64,000 nucleotides of DNA from Halichondria panicea. Its lineage: Eukaryota > Porifera > Demospongiae > Suberitida > Halichondriidae. Of this stretch, positions 1 to 11,139 are shown in pieces. The stretch spans positions 4,831,205 through 4,895,204 of the forward strand of contig NC_087378.1 in the NCBI RefSeq assembly GCF_963675165.1. The letters run 5' to 3'. Numbering within the stretch: position 1 is the stretch's first letter; every line of letters begins with the position of its first letter. Position numbers and translations under genes: made by a program. The notes under the pieces were generated by a model. It worked only from the letters and a program-made list of their open reading frames with translations, searched no databases and was not told the DNA's origin.

Positions 1-1374
1 AAACTTCAAAGGAACCAAATTACTATGTTGGTGAGCACTGTGGAATGCTGAGGCCACTCTATCTTCAGGCAAGGAGGTGCTAACACCCTTTAAAGAGGTT
101 TCATCTGGGATAGTAGTACTAGCAGCAACATCACCTTACAAACAGGTTTAACCAGTTTATTACCAGAAAGGTCACCTGCAGCAGCAGAATCACTAACAGT
201 ATTTTTGATTAAGCCATCAAATAAATCTAGGTCTAGCTCTTCAGAGTTTTTGGACCATTCAGCATTAATCTTAATGCTAGCATAATTGGGGTGGTTTGCT
301 TTAAGCCAGTCTAGGGCACTGAAAATCTTTTCTGGAGTAATGTATTCATACATATAATGGCCTTTGTATTCTAATTTTCTTTTAAATTTTAATGGGACAA
401 GCTGACTTTGATCAGGTACCTAGGCAATGTTTGAACAACACTGTCCAACCTTATTGGAACATTTACAGCGGGACCATGGGGACCATGGATACACCTTTGT
501 TTACCAGATGGAAGGGCAACCATTTTCATAAATGCTATTCTTAGGCAGAGTAATCTCGTTTCTAGTTTGTTCAAACAGGCAAGCTCAGGGGTACAGAATA
601 ATGACAAATGTTTGCTAGGGACTGTATAGGCATGCATCCTTTAGACAGGGCACCATCACAAGTTCTACATATAAAATACTTCCCGTTAAAACTAGCATAC
701 AAATGATCGTCACCAACAACTGCATTTAACAAGGGCGTTTTTGCTTTAGTATATTTGCTCTTAGTGAAGGATACGACTGTTTGTCTATACATGAGTCGTT
801 GACATGATACACATATATAATTTGGTCCTTCCTTTGTTTTATTAATAAACGACTCAACAGCATTATCTATGGAGACATTAGAGCGTCTAGAAGCTGTGCG
901 CTCACAGTCAAGCTTTACACGTCTGCGAGTTGCCTCAGGGGATTCTAAGGCACGGTTTATGATAACACGCTCATGCTCAAGTTTTCTACGCTTCCGAGTT
1001 GTCTCCGGTGATTCTACGCCTCGATTTTTAATAACGCGCTCATGCTCAAGCTTTCTACGCCTTTGAGTTGTCTCAGGTGATTCTACGCTTCGATTTTTGA
1101 TAACACGCTCATGCTCAAGCTTCCTATGCTTACTAGTTGTTTCAGGTGATTCTTCACCTCGGTTTCTGTTAGCACGCTCACACTCTTGCTGTAGTCGTTG
1201 TTGAGCTTTGCTTGGTGTTTCTAAAGCTCTACGTGCCATCGTAGATGCTGCATTGCACTTAGAAAGTGCAGTAAGGGACTTACTATTCCGCAGAACATGC
1301 TCACAGTGTGGACACTTCAGTGTCCTGATGTGGACCTCATCCCCACATTGGGGACAAGGTTTAGAGAAAGGCAT
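1..1374 (-). pseudogene. Helitron-like replicase, N-terminal part (broken, runs off window)
   Basis: This looks like the N-terminal region of a Helitron rolling-circle transposon replicase. From 1374 downward the protein opens with a zinc-ribbon-like segment (CPQC and CPHC pairs), then about five repeats of roughly 25 residues built on RKLEHERVIKNR and ESPETT, then a Cys-pair motif (YICVSCQRLMYRQ, later CRTCDGAL). The region at about 389-580 carries the block LRIAFMKMVALPSGKQR followed by IHGP, and 90-353 carries YITPEKIFSALDWLKANHP; both blocks are typical of the DUF6570 region of animal Helitrons. The frame shifts near 600 and again near 410, and HGP is doubled at 472-489 by a 9-bp tandem duplication, so this copy is dead. 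The Rep and helicase domains would lie beyond position 1. Helitron termini were not identified. Confidence 0.8.
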
Positions 1375-3094
1375 AGTGATATCTTCGGTCCAAGAAGTCT
1401 AGTCTGTCCTCCTTCAGGCTTTCACAAGTCTTCGAAATCCAGTCATAACTATTAATGATTAAAACCACGTGGATGGGCTTGGTTATTTACCATAGTGCGC
1501 ATGTGTGTAAAAAACCCACAACAAATAAAAGTATCTATATCTCGAATAAAGGCCGCGTGTAGTTACTATAATTATACAGCTGCCAACGTGCAAGTTTAGC
1601 TTTTGCTCACTTTTATTCCACAAAGAAACTTTAACATCAAAATCTGCCACTATTTAAATCAAGATATTGTTCTGTGAAGGCTATCCATGCAGCGCTGTGG
1701 TACCCAGGTGAGTAGATATACCTGTGACAAACAAACAAACAAACAAATAAACAGACCAACAGACTACTATACCCGTGGGCGGCGCGCGCCTCGGGTAATA
1801 AGCTTTATGAGTATAGCCCGACTTCAATTATTCATGACGTTTGAGCGTCATTTACTCAAGTTGCAATACCTTCGTAGCGTTCCCTCGAACATATCTCCGG
1901 AGCTAGGAGGTCGATCTTGGTCCGATTCAACAATAAAAACTGATTCGAAAATGCCCGCGTTAAGGTCTGTTTTCATTGGCCCTGTCACAAGTAACAATAC
2001 GTTCAATAACTTTAGTTAAAAAAACAATTTTAAATTGTTATGTAGTATATATAATAATGCCACTTTAACGAATCTATTATAGCTAAAAAAACAATTTTAA
2101 ATTGTTATTATACAGTATAAGATATAATATACTACAGTAAAACTTATTTATTACCTTGAGACACATGTAGCCTTGAGACACATGTAGTTACTTTAATAAT
2201 CAGCTGCTTTCTTATAGTAAGACTTATTCATTAATGTTGAATTCATGTATTAAAATGGACCTTAAGACATTTGAAGCAGTTGTTTTAACTAAATCTATTC
2301 TAGTTAAAATAACTCTTGTCAATTACAAGAATTTCAACTATTTTTTTTAGTTACTTTCACTAAACTGTTTTTACGGTGTGTAACTTGGTTATTTTCAGGA
2401 CGGTAAGATTACTTCTATAGTATAGTTGCTTAGCTTGGTGCTGTTATCAAAAACACATCTATACAACTATTTAAACGGATTATTACAACACATTACTGAC
2501 AGCACATCACATGTTTCCTTTTTGACGAAAGAGCACACAGCAGCAAGCAGTAGCACACACTAGGTGTTAAAACAACAAATTTTTAATGCTTAAAACAATT
2601 GAAACTCCAGTAACAATACTAAATGTAGTTTTAAAGGATTAGTAATGCTGTTGTTTCAACTTATAAGTGGTAGTTAATACATTAATTTTAATTAGTCGAA
2701 ACAACAATTTTATTTAAGAATTAAAAATTTTGATCGTTTTAAATAAGACAAGTTTAATCAACTAAATTATTTAAAATAATTATAAGAGTATTATTTTATT
2801 AATTTAAATCGTTAAATTGATGCACAATACTTAAAAACCTATTTAATTGGTAGGTGATATAAGCATATAGAATCTTTGAAACTATGACCAAATGATCAGA
2901 ATAATAATATTTATTATAATTATGCTATAATTTTTAGTACCTAAAGCACTACATTGTATACGTATAATTGTCACAAGAGCAATGATCAATGATCATGATT
3001 CACGAACCAATCCACAGACTACAATATAATGCATACACCAGAGACAAATTTACAAGTATAAGTTCAAGTCAGAAACTATAGCTACTGGACGTGC
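1375..3094. other. AT-rich intergenic stretch with one TIR-element fragment
   Basis: No gene is supported here. About 1780-1988 is a fragment of the same TIR element as 7692-9078, ending in the shared terminus TTGGCCCTGTCACA at 1988. From 2000 to 3094 the DNA is AT-rich with many TTAA/TTAAAAT runs and imperfect inverted segments. An exact 17-bp tandem duplication (CCTTGAGACACATGTAG) lies at 2154-2187. Confidence 0.6.
1780..1988. repeat. Terminal fragment of the TGTGACAGGGCC TIR family
   Basis: This 210-bp stretch matches, in inverse orientation, the left part of the element at 7692-9078: both share the segments for AATCAGTTTTTATTGTTGAATC, the Y-shaped CGTTCCCTCGAACATATCTC block and the terminus CTGTCACA. 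It ends at 1988 and its other end is not recognisable. It is a truncated non-autonomous DNA-transposon relic. Confidence 0.7.
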
Positions 3095-5199
3095 TTAAGT
3101 ATGTCCGTACAAGCTGCCAGGTACGTTGATGTTTTTTTGGTGTTCATATTCATGAATAAAAAGACATACTTTGTTTATCGGTTTTGCATACTGCATGTTT
3201 AGCACATAATGTACTGCAAACCAGTAGAGCATAGCCTTGATAAAGGTTGGGATTTGTCCAAGAATGACCACTCCTTCTACAAAAACGTAGTACGATTCCC
3301 GGGGTAGATATCTTAGTAGATTTTACATAATCATCTGGGTCATCTGTGACCTGGAACAAGAGTTGACAATCATATTAATTATAGCTTTTGTTTACCTACC
3401 TTGCATTTGTTATACGCAAACTTGAGCGGCTCCTGCTTAGTCTTGGGTTCCCTTTTCCCAAAAAGGTTTACCAGTACACATTCATCCAAATCTAGAGAGT
3501 AAATGCAGTAAATGCACTAGTCATGCACACACACACTGAACACACGCTTTTGTTGACAATTAATTCCACACACGCGCGCACACACACACACACAGTCATT
3601 ATAGGAGAAGGAAACAGAAGCCTATAATTATCGGAGGTTTAAGGCTTTAGTTTGCAAATCCACAAAACAAAATCCAAAAGAACGTGCCTGTTATAGATTT
3701 CAGTTACAGCTGGAACACACACATATACTCAGCTCTATACTCAGCTCTATCCCTCGTGAGGCTATGTATATCGAGGCATAATCATCATACCTTCTTCGTT
3801 CTCACGTATTTTCTTCAAGGATTCTCCGGCCTTTCCGGTGAACGACTCTGAGTACTTTTGAATTCCTGGGACAAGCTTATCTTTCTGAGACAGAATCAAA
3901 TCCATTTCAAGCTCTACCTTACACAAACAAATTAAACGGTACATACATGCATGCATGAGGATTTGAGGATTTTAATGACTTACAGCAAAAGGGAGACAGA
4001 GAACAGGGTGTTCCTCGAGTATATCATTAGACAGTATATCATTAGACGGATCTAGCCCCGACAATATAAATTCTCTGCGAATAGAGAAAGTTGACCGTTG
4101 TAGGGGAATTATGTCCGGGTTGGGTTTTAGGCATTCTTCCTTCAATTTCGATGAGTTACGTTGTACAGCTACATCATCGTCCTCTGAAAATGACAGGGCG
4201 GGGTACCTTTCGAGCAGCATTGAGGATTTGGGTCGACCCCTTTTGCGAGGTGTCACTTCGCCGTCGTCAGATCCAGATCTTGGCCTTTTCTTACTAGCTT
4301 GAGCAAGCTGATTGTTAACTCGTTAGATTATTTTCTTCTCCCATGAACCCTAAACGATAAGTGATAAAATATTAACATATTATTTTTCTACTTTACGCAT
4401 GCTGAGAAGTCAAAGGCACAATTGCAGTGAACTGGCGGACAGTACTTATACGTTCAGTATAATTATGCATTATTAATTTAAAACTCACAAATCCAGATAC
4501 TTTATTGCCAACATCTTTCATAAAGGGATATTTGCGAACCAGCTTCTTAGCCACCACTGTTGAGTTGCTTGAAACGTAAAACATTTGGGTCACAAGGTCA
4601 CGAGTTATTTCACCGTCACTACCTTGCTGGATACATAGCATAATGGATGGTCTCCACATGTCGGTTCAGGTTGCTAGGGATTGAGACTGGGAGGGAGGCA
4701 ACAGACGCCGCTGACCTCAGTATCGTGATCATCTGATGATTCAGGTGTTTGGATAGGTGGTGAAATCCCGGAATTTCTCGGAATTTCTCGGCATTTGTGA
4801 CAATGGTGGCCAATCATCGACAGGGTAGGATCGACTCTCCTCTCCTCGGGGCACATAACCTATAGAAAGGGTGCATTTTTAGGTACATGCTACAAAAATA
4901 CATCACACAACGCTTCTTTCTTAGTCTTTTCTTAGTCTTTTCACAACTCCTATCTTTTTGCCGACAACCCTCAATTCACTTTCATTCAGTTCAAGAAATG
5001 CTTCACCATCAATTGCTTCTTCTAAGAGAATAATTATATATCAGGCTTTACAATTTTTATGTGCATAAAATTATACCTTTCATATTTGCTAACACATCTT
5101 CCCCAATGCCTTTCTCTTCAAGATAATCAGCTAGTTGCTGAATTCTTCCAGAGATTGGTTCATTGTTGGATGAATCTGGAACTCGAGGAGCGGTGCTAA
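3095..5199 (-). CDS. SAM-domain (SAMD3-like) multi-exon gene, copy 1
   Basis: Exons on the minus strand assemble into a protein of the family annotated SAMD3-like in fish and sponges. About 5077-5199 and 4915-5021 encode the two halves of a SAM domain (LADYLEEKGIGEDVLANMK, then AIDGEAFLELNESELRVVGK), with a GT donor at 5076. About 4665-4860 encodes a low-complexity linker; 4490-4660 encodes the family core (ITRDLVTQMF, then KKLVRKYPFMKDVGNKVSGF). 3970-4320 carries a basic RKRGRPK segment, 3762-3930 reads ELEMDLILSQKDK, and 3095-3280 encodes the C-terminus (AMLYWFAVHYVLNMQYAKP), ending at a TAA at 3095-3097. An 11-bp tandem duplication near 4917-4938 disturbs the end of the SAM exon, so this copy may be inactive. 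The first exon upstream of 5199 is not found; the 1.36-kb repeat at 5297 separates it from the divergent gene at 6702. Family function is unknown to me; mobile-element origin is inferred from multiple copies. Confidence 0.7.
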
Positions 5200-5296
5200 T
5201 AGCTAGGCTAGTTGAGCAGTTGAATTAACACGTGGACTAAAAGCAATCAAGCTAAATTAACACGTGGACTAAAAGTAGTCACATGTTAAAAATGAT

Positions 5297-6655
5297 TAGC
5301 ATTAGTAAAACCAGTAGGTTTTACATAGGATTGGCAGTTGGGTTTGCCCGTGTTTATCAATATTTCCATTATTTTGACTCATGTTCAAACTGTTCTATCT
5401 CTGCAGGGAAAGGCCACATCAAGGAACTGGCTGGACAGATAGTTTATATAGCCTTTTCTCTCTTTGTATCTCTCATTTCATAACCCATGAACATTTTAAT
5501 GAATGAATATTGTCATTTTAAAAATTGCACTATTTCGAAGTTTCACCGCTCTTTGTCTGACTGACTTAAGTAAGTAAGTAAGTTTCTTGCCCAGCATTTG
5601 CTCCAAGTACAGCCATCTCCAGGACATTCTGCACAGGGTTTCCAAATGACTACAACCTGGATTACAAAGCGCTTCTTCAGATTTGCGATTGCTTCCACGA
5701 GGCAGATGACCTCTCAGTCTCTATTTCTCTTACCTAGACAATTCCGCCATTTTTAATGACTCAGCAATTGCGTTGTGGCAATTGATAGGCGTGGCTAATA
5801 AACCGTGCGCCTAAAATCACTGAGCAGTGCTTTTCCAGAGCCTGAGGTGTTGCTTTTCTTCACACTGTTCAGCTCTAGCTCCCTTTCTCTGACAGGCATG
5901 CTCTATATGCACTGGCTAGATATCATGCTCTTAAAATGGCTGTCATTTAATACTGATTCACAAATCAACATATCAAGCAATAATATGATATTCTAGAAGA
6001 TATCTGATTATAGTCCTGTCTTCTCTTCTTGAACTTCTGTACTGCCTCTTGATGTTCCACTTATGCATGTAATGATACGTAAACTGTACTGAAAAAGAAA
6101 GGGAATCCGACTAGAAAAACATTTGCAATGTGAAAAATTGCTAGGATTGGCCAGGGGAACCACAAAAAAGCGTGGAAACAAGAAATCCGACGAGAGCATA
6201 ACTCCAATCCGTTACAACGTCATGAACATGTACAATACATAGTATAATAATAGACTGTGTTCCAGATCCATCTACCAGCTTCCATCCACCACATCATTCC
6301 ATGCAGGTCACCAGTACGGTCTGTGTATATGTTATACTACGCATGGATGGACTGTGTGTACCTACTGGTTTTACTAATTAGGAACATCAATTCATCACAA
6401 ATCATCATGATTATGTGCCCGCACTTTCCAAAATGGGATAAATATAATTATAGGGATTGGTTATCATTCCACCAGTAAAAATTGCGTGGCATATTGGCTG
6501 GGAAAACATGGGGAAACTATACCAGTACATGTGATTGACGTTGTAACGGATTGGAGTTATGCTCTCGTCGGATTTCTTGTTTCCACGCTTTTTTGTGGTT
6601 CCCCTGGCCAATCCTAGCAATTTTTCACATTGCAAATGTTTTTCTAGTCGGATCT
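5297..6655. repeat. 1.36-kb dispersed repeat, copy 1 (inverted relative to 11399-12772)
   Basis: The whole block is present in inverse orientation at 11399-12772. Shared landmarks are the outer end TTTTACATAGGATTGGCAGT, the internal CGTGGCTAATAAACCGTGCGCC-like segment, and the other end CTAGTCGGAT. Its distal part, 6098-6655, is itself a foldback with about 118-bp arms (ATCCGACTAGAAAAACATTT at one end, its inverse complement at the other). No ORF is credible. It sits between the two divergent genes at 3095-5199 and 6702-10762, so it inserted into their intergenic region. Confidence 0.8.
6098..6655. repeat. Foldback (118-bp inverted arms) within the 1.36-kb repeat
   Basis: The left arm 6098-6215 and right arm about 6538-6655 are near-perfect inverse complements, from ATCCGACTAGAAAAAC to TCCGTTACAACGTCA, around a loop of about 320 bp. 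The same foldback is at 11404-11974, where the left arm has lost about 30 bp. It may be a separate MITE that forms one end of the larger repeat. Confidence 0.75.
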
Positions 6656-7269
6656 AGATCTAGATAGGTATGGTCATCTGTACTTACTGTAATTAACAAA
6701 AATGTCTAGTTCAAGTCTACAGACTGAGATTCAAGTCACACAGTGCGCACTCTGTGGTAGCTTTTGCCCTAGCATGAAGAAGATGTATGTAAGGCTTGTT
6801 CACCAAGAAGATCCTAACTTTTTTATCACATGTTCTGCTAGAGGCTGTACAAAGACATTTCGCTCATTCCCGGCATTTAATACACATAAGATCGAGAGTG
6901 GCGAGGTTTCGGCTCTAGATCTAAGTTCGGTGAGCGAAGACATCGTGAATGAGAGCAACAGTGAATGAGAGCAACAGATGTTGTTGAACTAGGGACTGTT
7001 GATATAACTCTGGATGAGGGTGCCCGCCAGTTGGAACAAGCTAAATTTCTGTTGATGCTACGTGAAGAGAAGAAAGTCTCACAAGTTGCCATTGATGGGC
7101 ACTGTCGTAAATTGTGTGAGCTTATTGCCACACACAAGTACAACTCCAAATGATATTTCAAGAATATCTAGACTGTCCGCCATCTGACTTTTTTGATGGT
7201 GTCGATACTGGATACTTGCTCGAGAGTTTTGCTAAGAAACACATGACTTATACAGTAAGTCAACATAAT

Positions 7270-7692
7270 TGTGACGGGCTCTGGGAAAACAGACCAATTG
7301 GAGCAGATCCTGGTATTGAGCAATAGCCAGATTTATAGACTACAGTGTATAATCTCATAATTTTTTTTTCTTGGATTATAGTTATCTACAGTCTTTATAC
7401 TACCTCTCTGCAAAATCTGATGCTCTGAATCCAACTCTTTCCACCAAAGCGCTTTGTCTAAGCAGCCACCATTACCTTACTTTTCCCAATTTAGCAATCT
7501 TTGAGTGGGCGTTTCTCAATACTGCTGTTTTACAACTTCGAGTTTCCAACGCGCATAACTCAGGCATGGAACGAGATATGTGCAAACTAAGCACATCAAT
7601 ACGTAGGCAATTCTTTGCTCTATCATCTGGTATATAGATTGCAAAAATTATAGCTTGCGCCAATTGGTCTGTTTTCCCAGAGCCTGTCACAT
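7270..7692. mobile_element. Short TIR element (MITE), 423 bp
   Basis: The two ends are inverse complements: TGTGACGGGCTCTGGGAAAA at the left and TTTTCCCAGAGCCTGTCACA at the right, with the following CAGACCAATTGG also mirrored. It lies in an intron of gene copy A and directly abuts the larger TIR element at 7692. The short ORFs in it are not credible. Confidence 0.75.
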
Positions 7693-9078
7693 ATGTGACA
7701 GTGCCAATGAAAAGAGACCTTAACGCGGGCATTTTCGAATCAGTTTTTATTGTTGAATCAGATAGGGCATCCTTTAAGCTTCAAAATGATACCAAGATTG
7801 ACCTCCTAGCTACTTTCTTTCCGGAGATATGTTCGAGGGAACGCTACAAAGGTATTGCAACGCCCTCTTGAGTAAATGACGCTCAAACGTCATGATAATT
7901 GAAGTTCAATTATTGGCTTCCGGGCACTTCCGTATACTCATAAAGCTTAGTAAAAGATGTTGTGGAGAAGACAAGTTAGTTAGATGAAGGCTAGGCGTTC
8001 TAGGACTATCTAGCTAGCTAGTATAGCTATGTAGCTGGATTGCTTGGCACCTAGGAAGGATCTTCGAAGAAATAAAGAGACAAAGACTCCCGTCGCTCAA
8101 ATGGTAAGCTCTCATGTCTTGTTATAAGCTTGTACTTATTATCTGTGTAATGTATCAGTCTTATAAAAGATCCCTCACTTGTATGGAGCCTACAGAAAGT
8201 GTCTCTGTCCTTCATACAGCTTAAAGGAAGCCTAAGTGATCTATTATAGGTAGTCTTTCACTTAGTATTCATCCGTATCGATCTAAGGCTTGATCCAACT
8301 TATTAGTAGCCTTATAAGAAGCTTTCCTCCTTTAATTTAGTACTGGTATCACTGCCATTGTGCTTAGTAGTAACAGGCCTGATGGGATGGGTGATCACAT
8401 CATGGAGGGCCCAGGAAACTGCGTGGAATTGTCGTATAACATTTATATTGATGGTTCCCCTAGGTGGTGGTAAGTGTCGGAGGCCTGAGAAACGCTAGTC
8501 TATTGGCTGGAATGTAAGTGACATTGATATTGTGTCTATCTTAACTTACTACTTATCTGTAGGTTGTTATGGAGTGTTTATGAGGACAAGTGGCACGGGA
8601 TACGTACATCTAAAGAAACAAGAGTGGATCTACGCCAAGCTAGCTACCTAGATAGCTGCTCTTTCTAATCTATTTCTGTTGCTAAATTATGTTTGTTAAG
8701 AAGTGGAGCTATAATATACCTGGGTCCTCTTGATGATTGTAAGTACTGGGCTGATGAAATAGTCCTGTACAAGTTGTCATCTTTTATTTGTTAAAAATAA
8801 TTAACAATAATAGGGAAATTCCCAGGGAATTTCCCCTCACGTAGACAGTAAATTTCATTGTAAAAAATGAACGTTTGGTGAGTTTCTTCAACGTCCGCGC
8901 TTGACCTGTTTAAAGCTTCGTAGAGACCCAAATTTTTACAGGTAGGTAGAAGAAGGGTTGAAGTTAGCACCTGTGAAAAAAAAAATTTTTTGCCCATGTT
9001 TTTCATTTCTACTAAATTGGCCTATAGCTTAATTTAATTATTGCCGCGTTAAGGTCCGTTTTCATTGGCCCTGTCACA
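7692..9078. mobile_element. TIR element with TA target duplication, 1.39 kb
   Basis: Left end TGTGACAGTGCCAATGAAAA and right end TTTTCATTGGCCCTGTCACA are inverse complements over about 35 bp (both continue into ACCTTAACGCGG). TA flanks both ends, as for mariner-like or other TA-targeting elements. It encodes no recognisable transposase. At 8875-8930 it holds about 40 bp shared with 27960-28000, where the same bases lie next to a SAM-gene C-terminal exon, so it may have captured host or transposon exon sequence. Fragments of the family occur at 1780-1988 and 54221-54522. Confidence 0.75.
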
Positions 9079-10762
9079 TATTATTATTGTTACGTTCACA
9101 TGCAGGAGCCGCAAGAAATATTACTTGGAGAACCGTACTACTCTCAAACTAAGTTCGGAACAAAGCGAAGCAGGCTCAAAAGAAGTTTTATTACATTCCT
9201 TTGCTTGAAACATTGGAAAAACTCTTGACCTATTGTGATGACCTATTGTGATGACTATATATCTGAAGTTGAAAACTCTCATCAAGCTAAAACTTCATCA
9301 ATTTCCGATTTTTGCGATGCGTCGACATTTCTCGAGCATGACCTGTTTTCATCGAATCCAAAAGCGTTAGAAGTTGTTCATCCAATTGGAACGTATGTGA
9401 AAAAATATAAGTTTGGGGTGTTTGTTCTTCACGTTTGTTCTTCACGTTAGGAAATGTAAGGCCCAGATTTCGATCAGCTCTTAAGGCTATAAATTTAGTT
9501 GGTGTGGTGAAGCATGAAGATCTCAAGGATGAAGCAACTGGTATTGACTGTTTTTTGGCCCCCTTTGTCTAAAGAAACTTTATTGTGAAGGAGTAACTGT
9601 GACCATAAATGGACAATCACAAACTTTTTTTGGTGGACTGTTAGCTTTTCTTGCTGACAACCTGGCTGCTCATGCACTTGGCGGATTTAAGGAGAGTATG
9701 TCTTTTGCATTGCGAGTTTGTAGGATCTGTTTTTGCACCAGCTCAATGACTCAAACACGTTTCTTGGAATCTCTTTATGTACGTTAAGAACTAGTGAAAA
9801 TCATTTTGATGTTTGCCAATTACCCTTGAAATCTCATTATTCTACAGTTTATGGTGTGCCTGGATTTAGTGTCATAAACGGCCTTAATCATGATATCATG
9901 CACGACTTGTTAGTATGAAGTAAAGCTGCTTTTACAACATTGCATCATTTCAAAGTACTTCTCGTCAAATTTGCTCAACGTTCGTATTGAAAAATATGAC
10001 TTTCCTAATGATAAACCAAACACAATTGAGGAGCGCTTATTAAATAGTGGTGATCGAAAAATTCGACAATCTGCTTCGCAGATGATGTCATTATTATTAA
10101 TTTTGAGTTACCTTTCATCATTGGAGACAAAGTTCCAGAGGATGACTCACATTGGAAAGCATTCCTAATACTAATTCATATATATATGTCATATAGCCAT
10201 TTCGCCCAAAATTTTTGCGGACACCACGGAATATCTTCGCTGCCTAATTGAAGAAAAGCTTGACTGCTTTGTTACACTTTACGAGGAAATTTCAAGAATG
10301 TGTGCCTAACGGCCGCAAAGAAACATCAACTTTGGCAATGCCAAAAATTGCACTGTGCGAGCATTTTTTACATTGTGATATAGAAAAAAGCCCCTAGTCA
10401 ACAGCTTCTTCATACGGCGAAGAAGAAGATTGCATTCAAGAAATTCTATGCAAGTTATTTCCCGACGAATTGACTTACATCGCTATCCATCACCATAGTT
10501 GGATAAAGGTTCAGAGCTCGAAGTATAATTATGAATATATGAAAGGTTTACTAAAGTAAGATTTAATCAATCCAATTTTTGGCAAGGTGAAAGACTTGAT
10601 AGTGGTCAACGGGATAAAATACAACAGCGTCAAGGTTAAACCGCTAAATGAACAACTTGCTGTAGAACAACACACTCTGGATTTTTTTAATGTCATTCAC
10701 CACAACGAAACATTCATTTCTTTTGATACTAGTTGTTATCTCAAACTCCCATACATTATGTA

Positions 10763-11139
10763 AAATTCATTGCCATAATAATTAACAGTCATAAGTGTTA
10801 ATTACTTTTATTGCCTGATGACATACGTGTAATAATAATTATGGAACTTGATTAGAGACGCAGTGTATACAGATATTACTTGACAAATAGTTCCTGTTCC
10901 TCAAGATAACTGTTGCTCTACCTCGATTGGTCGCTGTTACACGACGTATGTAAAAATAAAAACTGCCATAACTTATTGTTAAAATTATTATACTGAGGTT
11001 ATTTAAACAAATACTTCTTTATTTTAAGCGTAGCTACCCAATATAACATATAACAGTGCATTTTTGATAAAGTTATTAATATTAATTGTAGTTACAATTA
11101 TTACAAAATAACGCCATAATTATAGTAAAAGTATTTTAA
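10763..11139. other. AT-rich intergenic stretch
   Basis: No gene, RNA or clear repeat boundary is seen. The sequence is AT-rich with TAATAATTATT runs and ends at the TTAA target (11136-11139) of the next element. Confidence 0.6.

Larger units (their letters stand above)
6702..10762 (+). pseudogene. C2H2-type multi-exon transposase-like gene, copy A (interrupted)
   Basis: The gene starts at ATG 6702 with a zinc finger (CALCGSFCPSMKKMY, then ITCSARGCTKTFRSF and a His). The next block reads AKFLLMLREEKKVSQVAIDG (6965-7153). After two inserted TIR elements (7270-9078) the gene resumes behind a CAG acceptor near 9105 with EPQEILLGEPY, then DFCDASTFLEHDLF (9320s), KYKFGVF, FRSALKAINLVG, INGQSQTFFGGLLAFLADNL (9600s), YGVPGFSV and INGLNHDIMHDLL (9890s). 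Remnants of the C-terminus follow (NVCLTAAKKHQLWQC near 10290) to a stop near 10762. This order matches a large uncharacterised animal family I recall from fish, cnidarians and sponges, with the hallmark MHDLLEG; the biochemical role is not established to my knowledge. Several frameshifts are visible, including a 16-bp tandem duplication at 6944-6975. It faces away from the SAM gene at 3095-5199. Confidence 0.65.

Noticed and set aside
5805-5996. 63-aa ORF inside the 1.36-kb repeat as a repeat-encoded peptide
   Set aside because: The inverse copy near 12120-12270 does not keep the reading frame.
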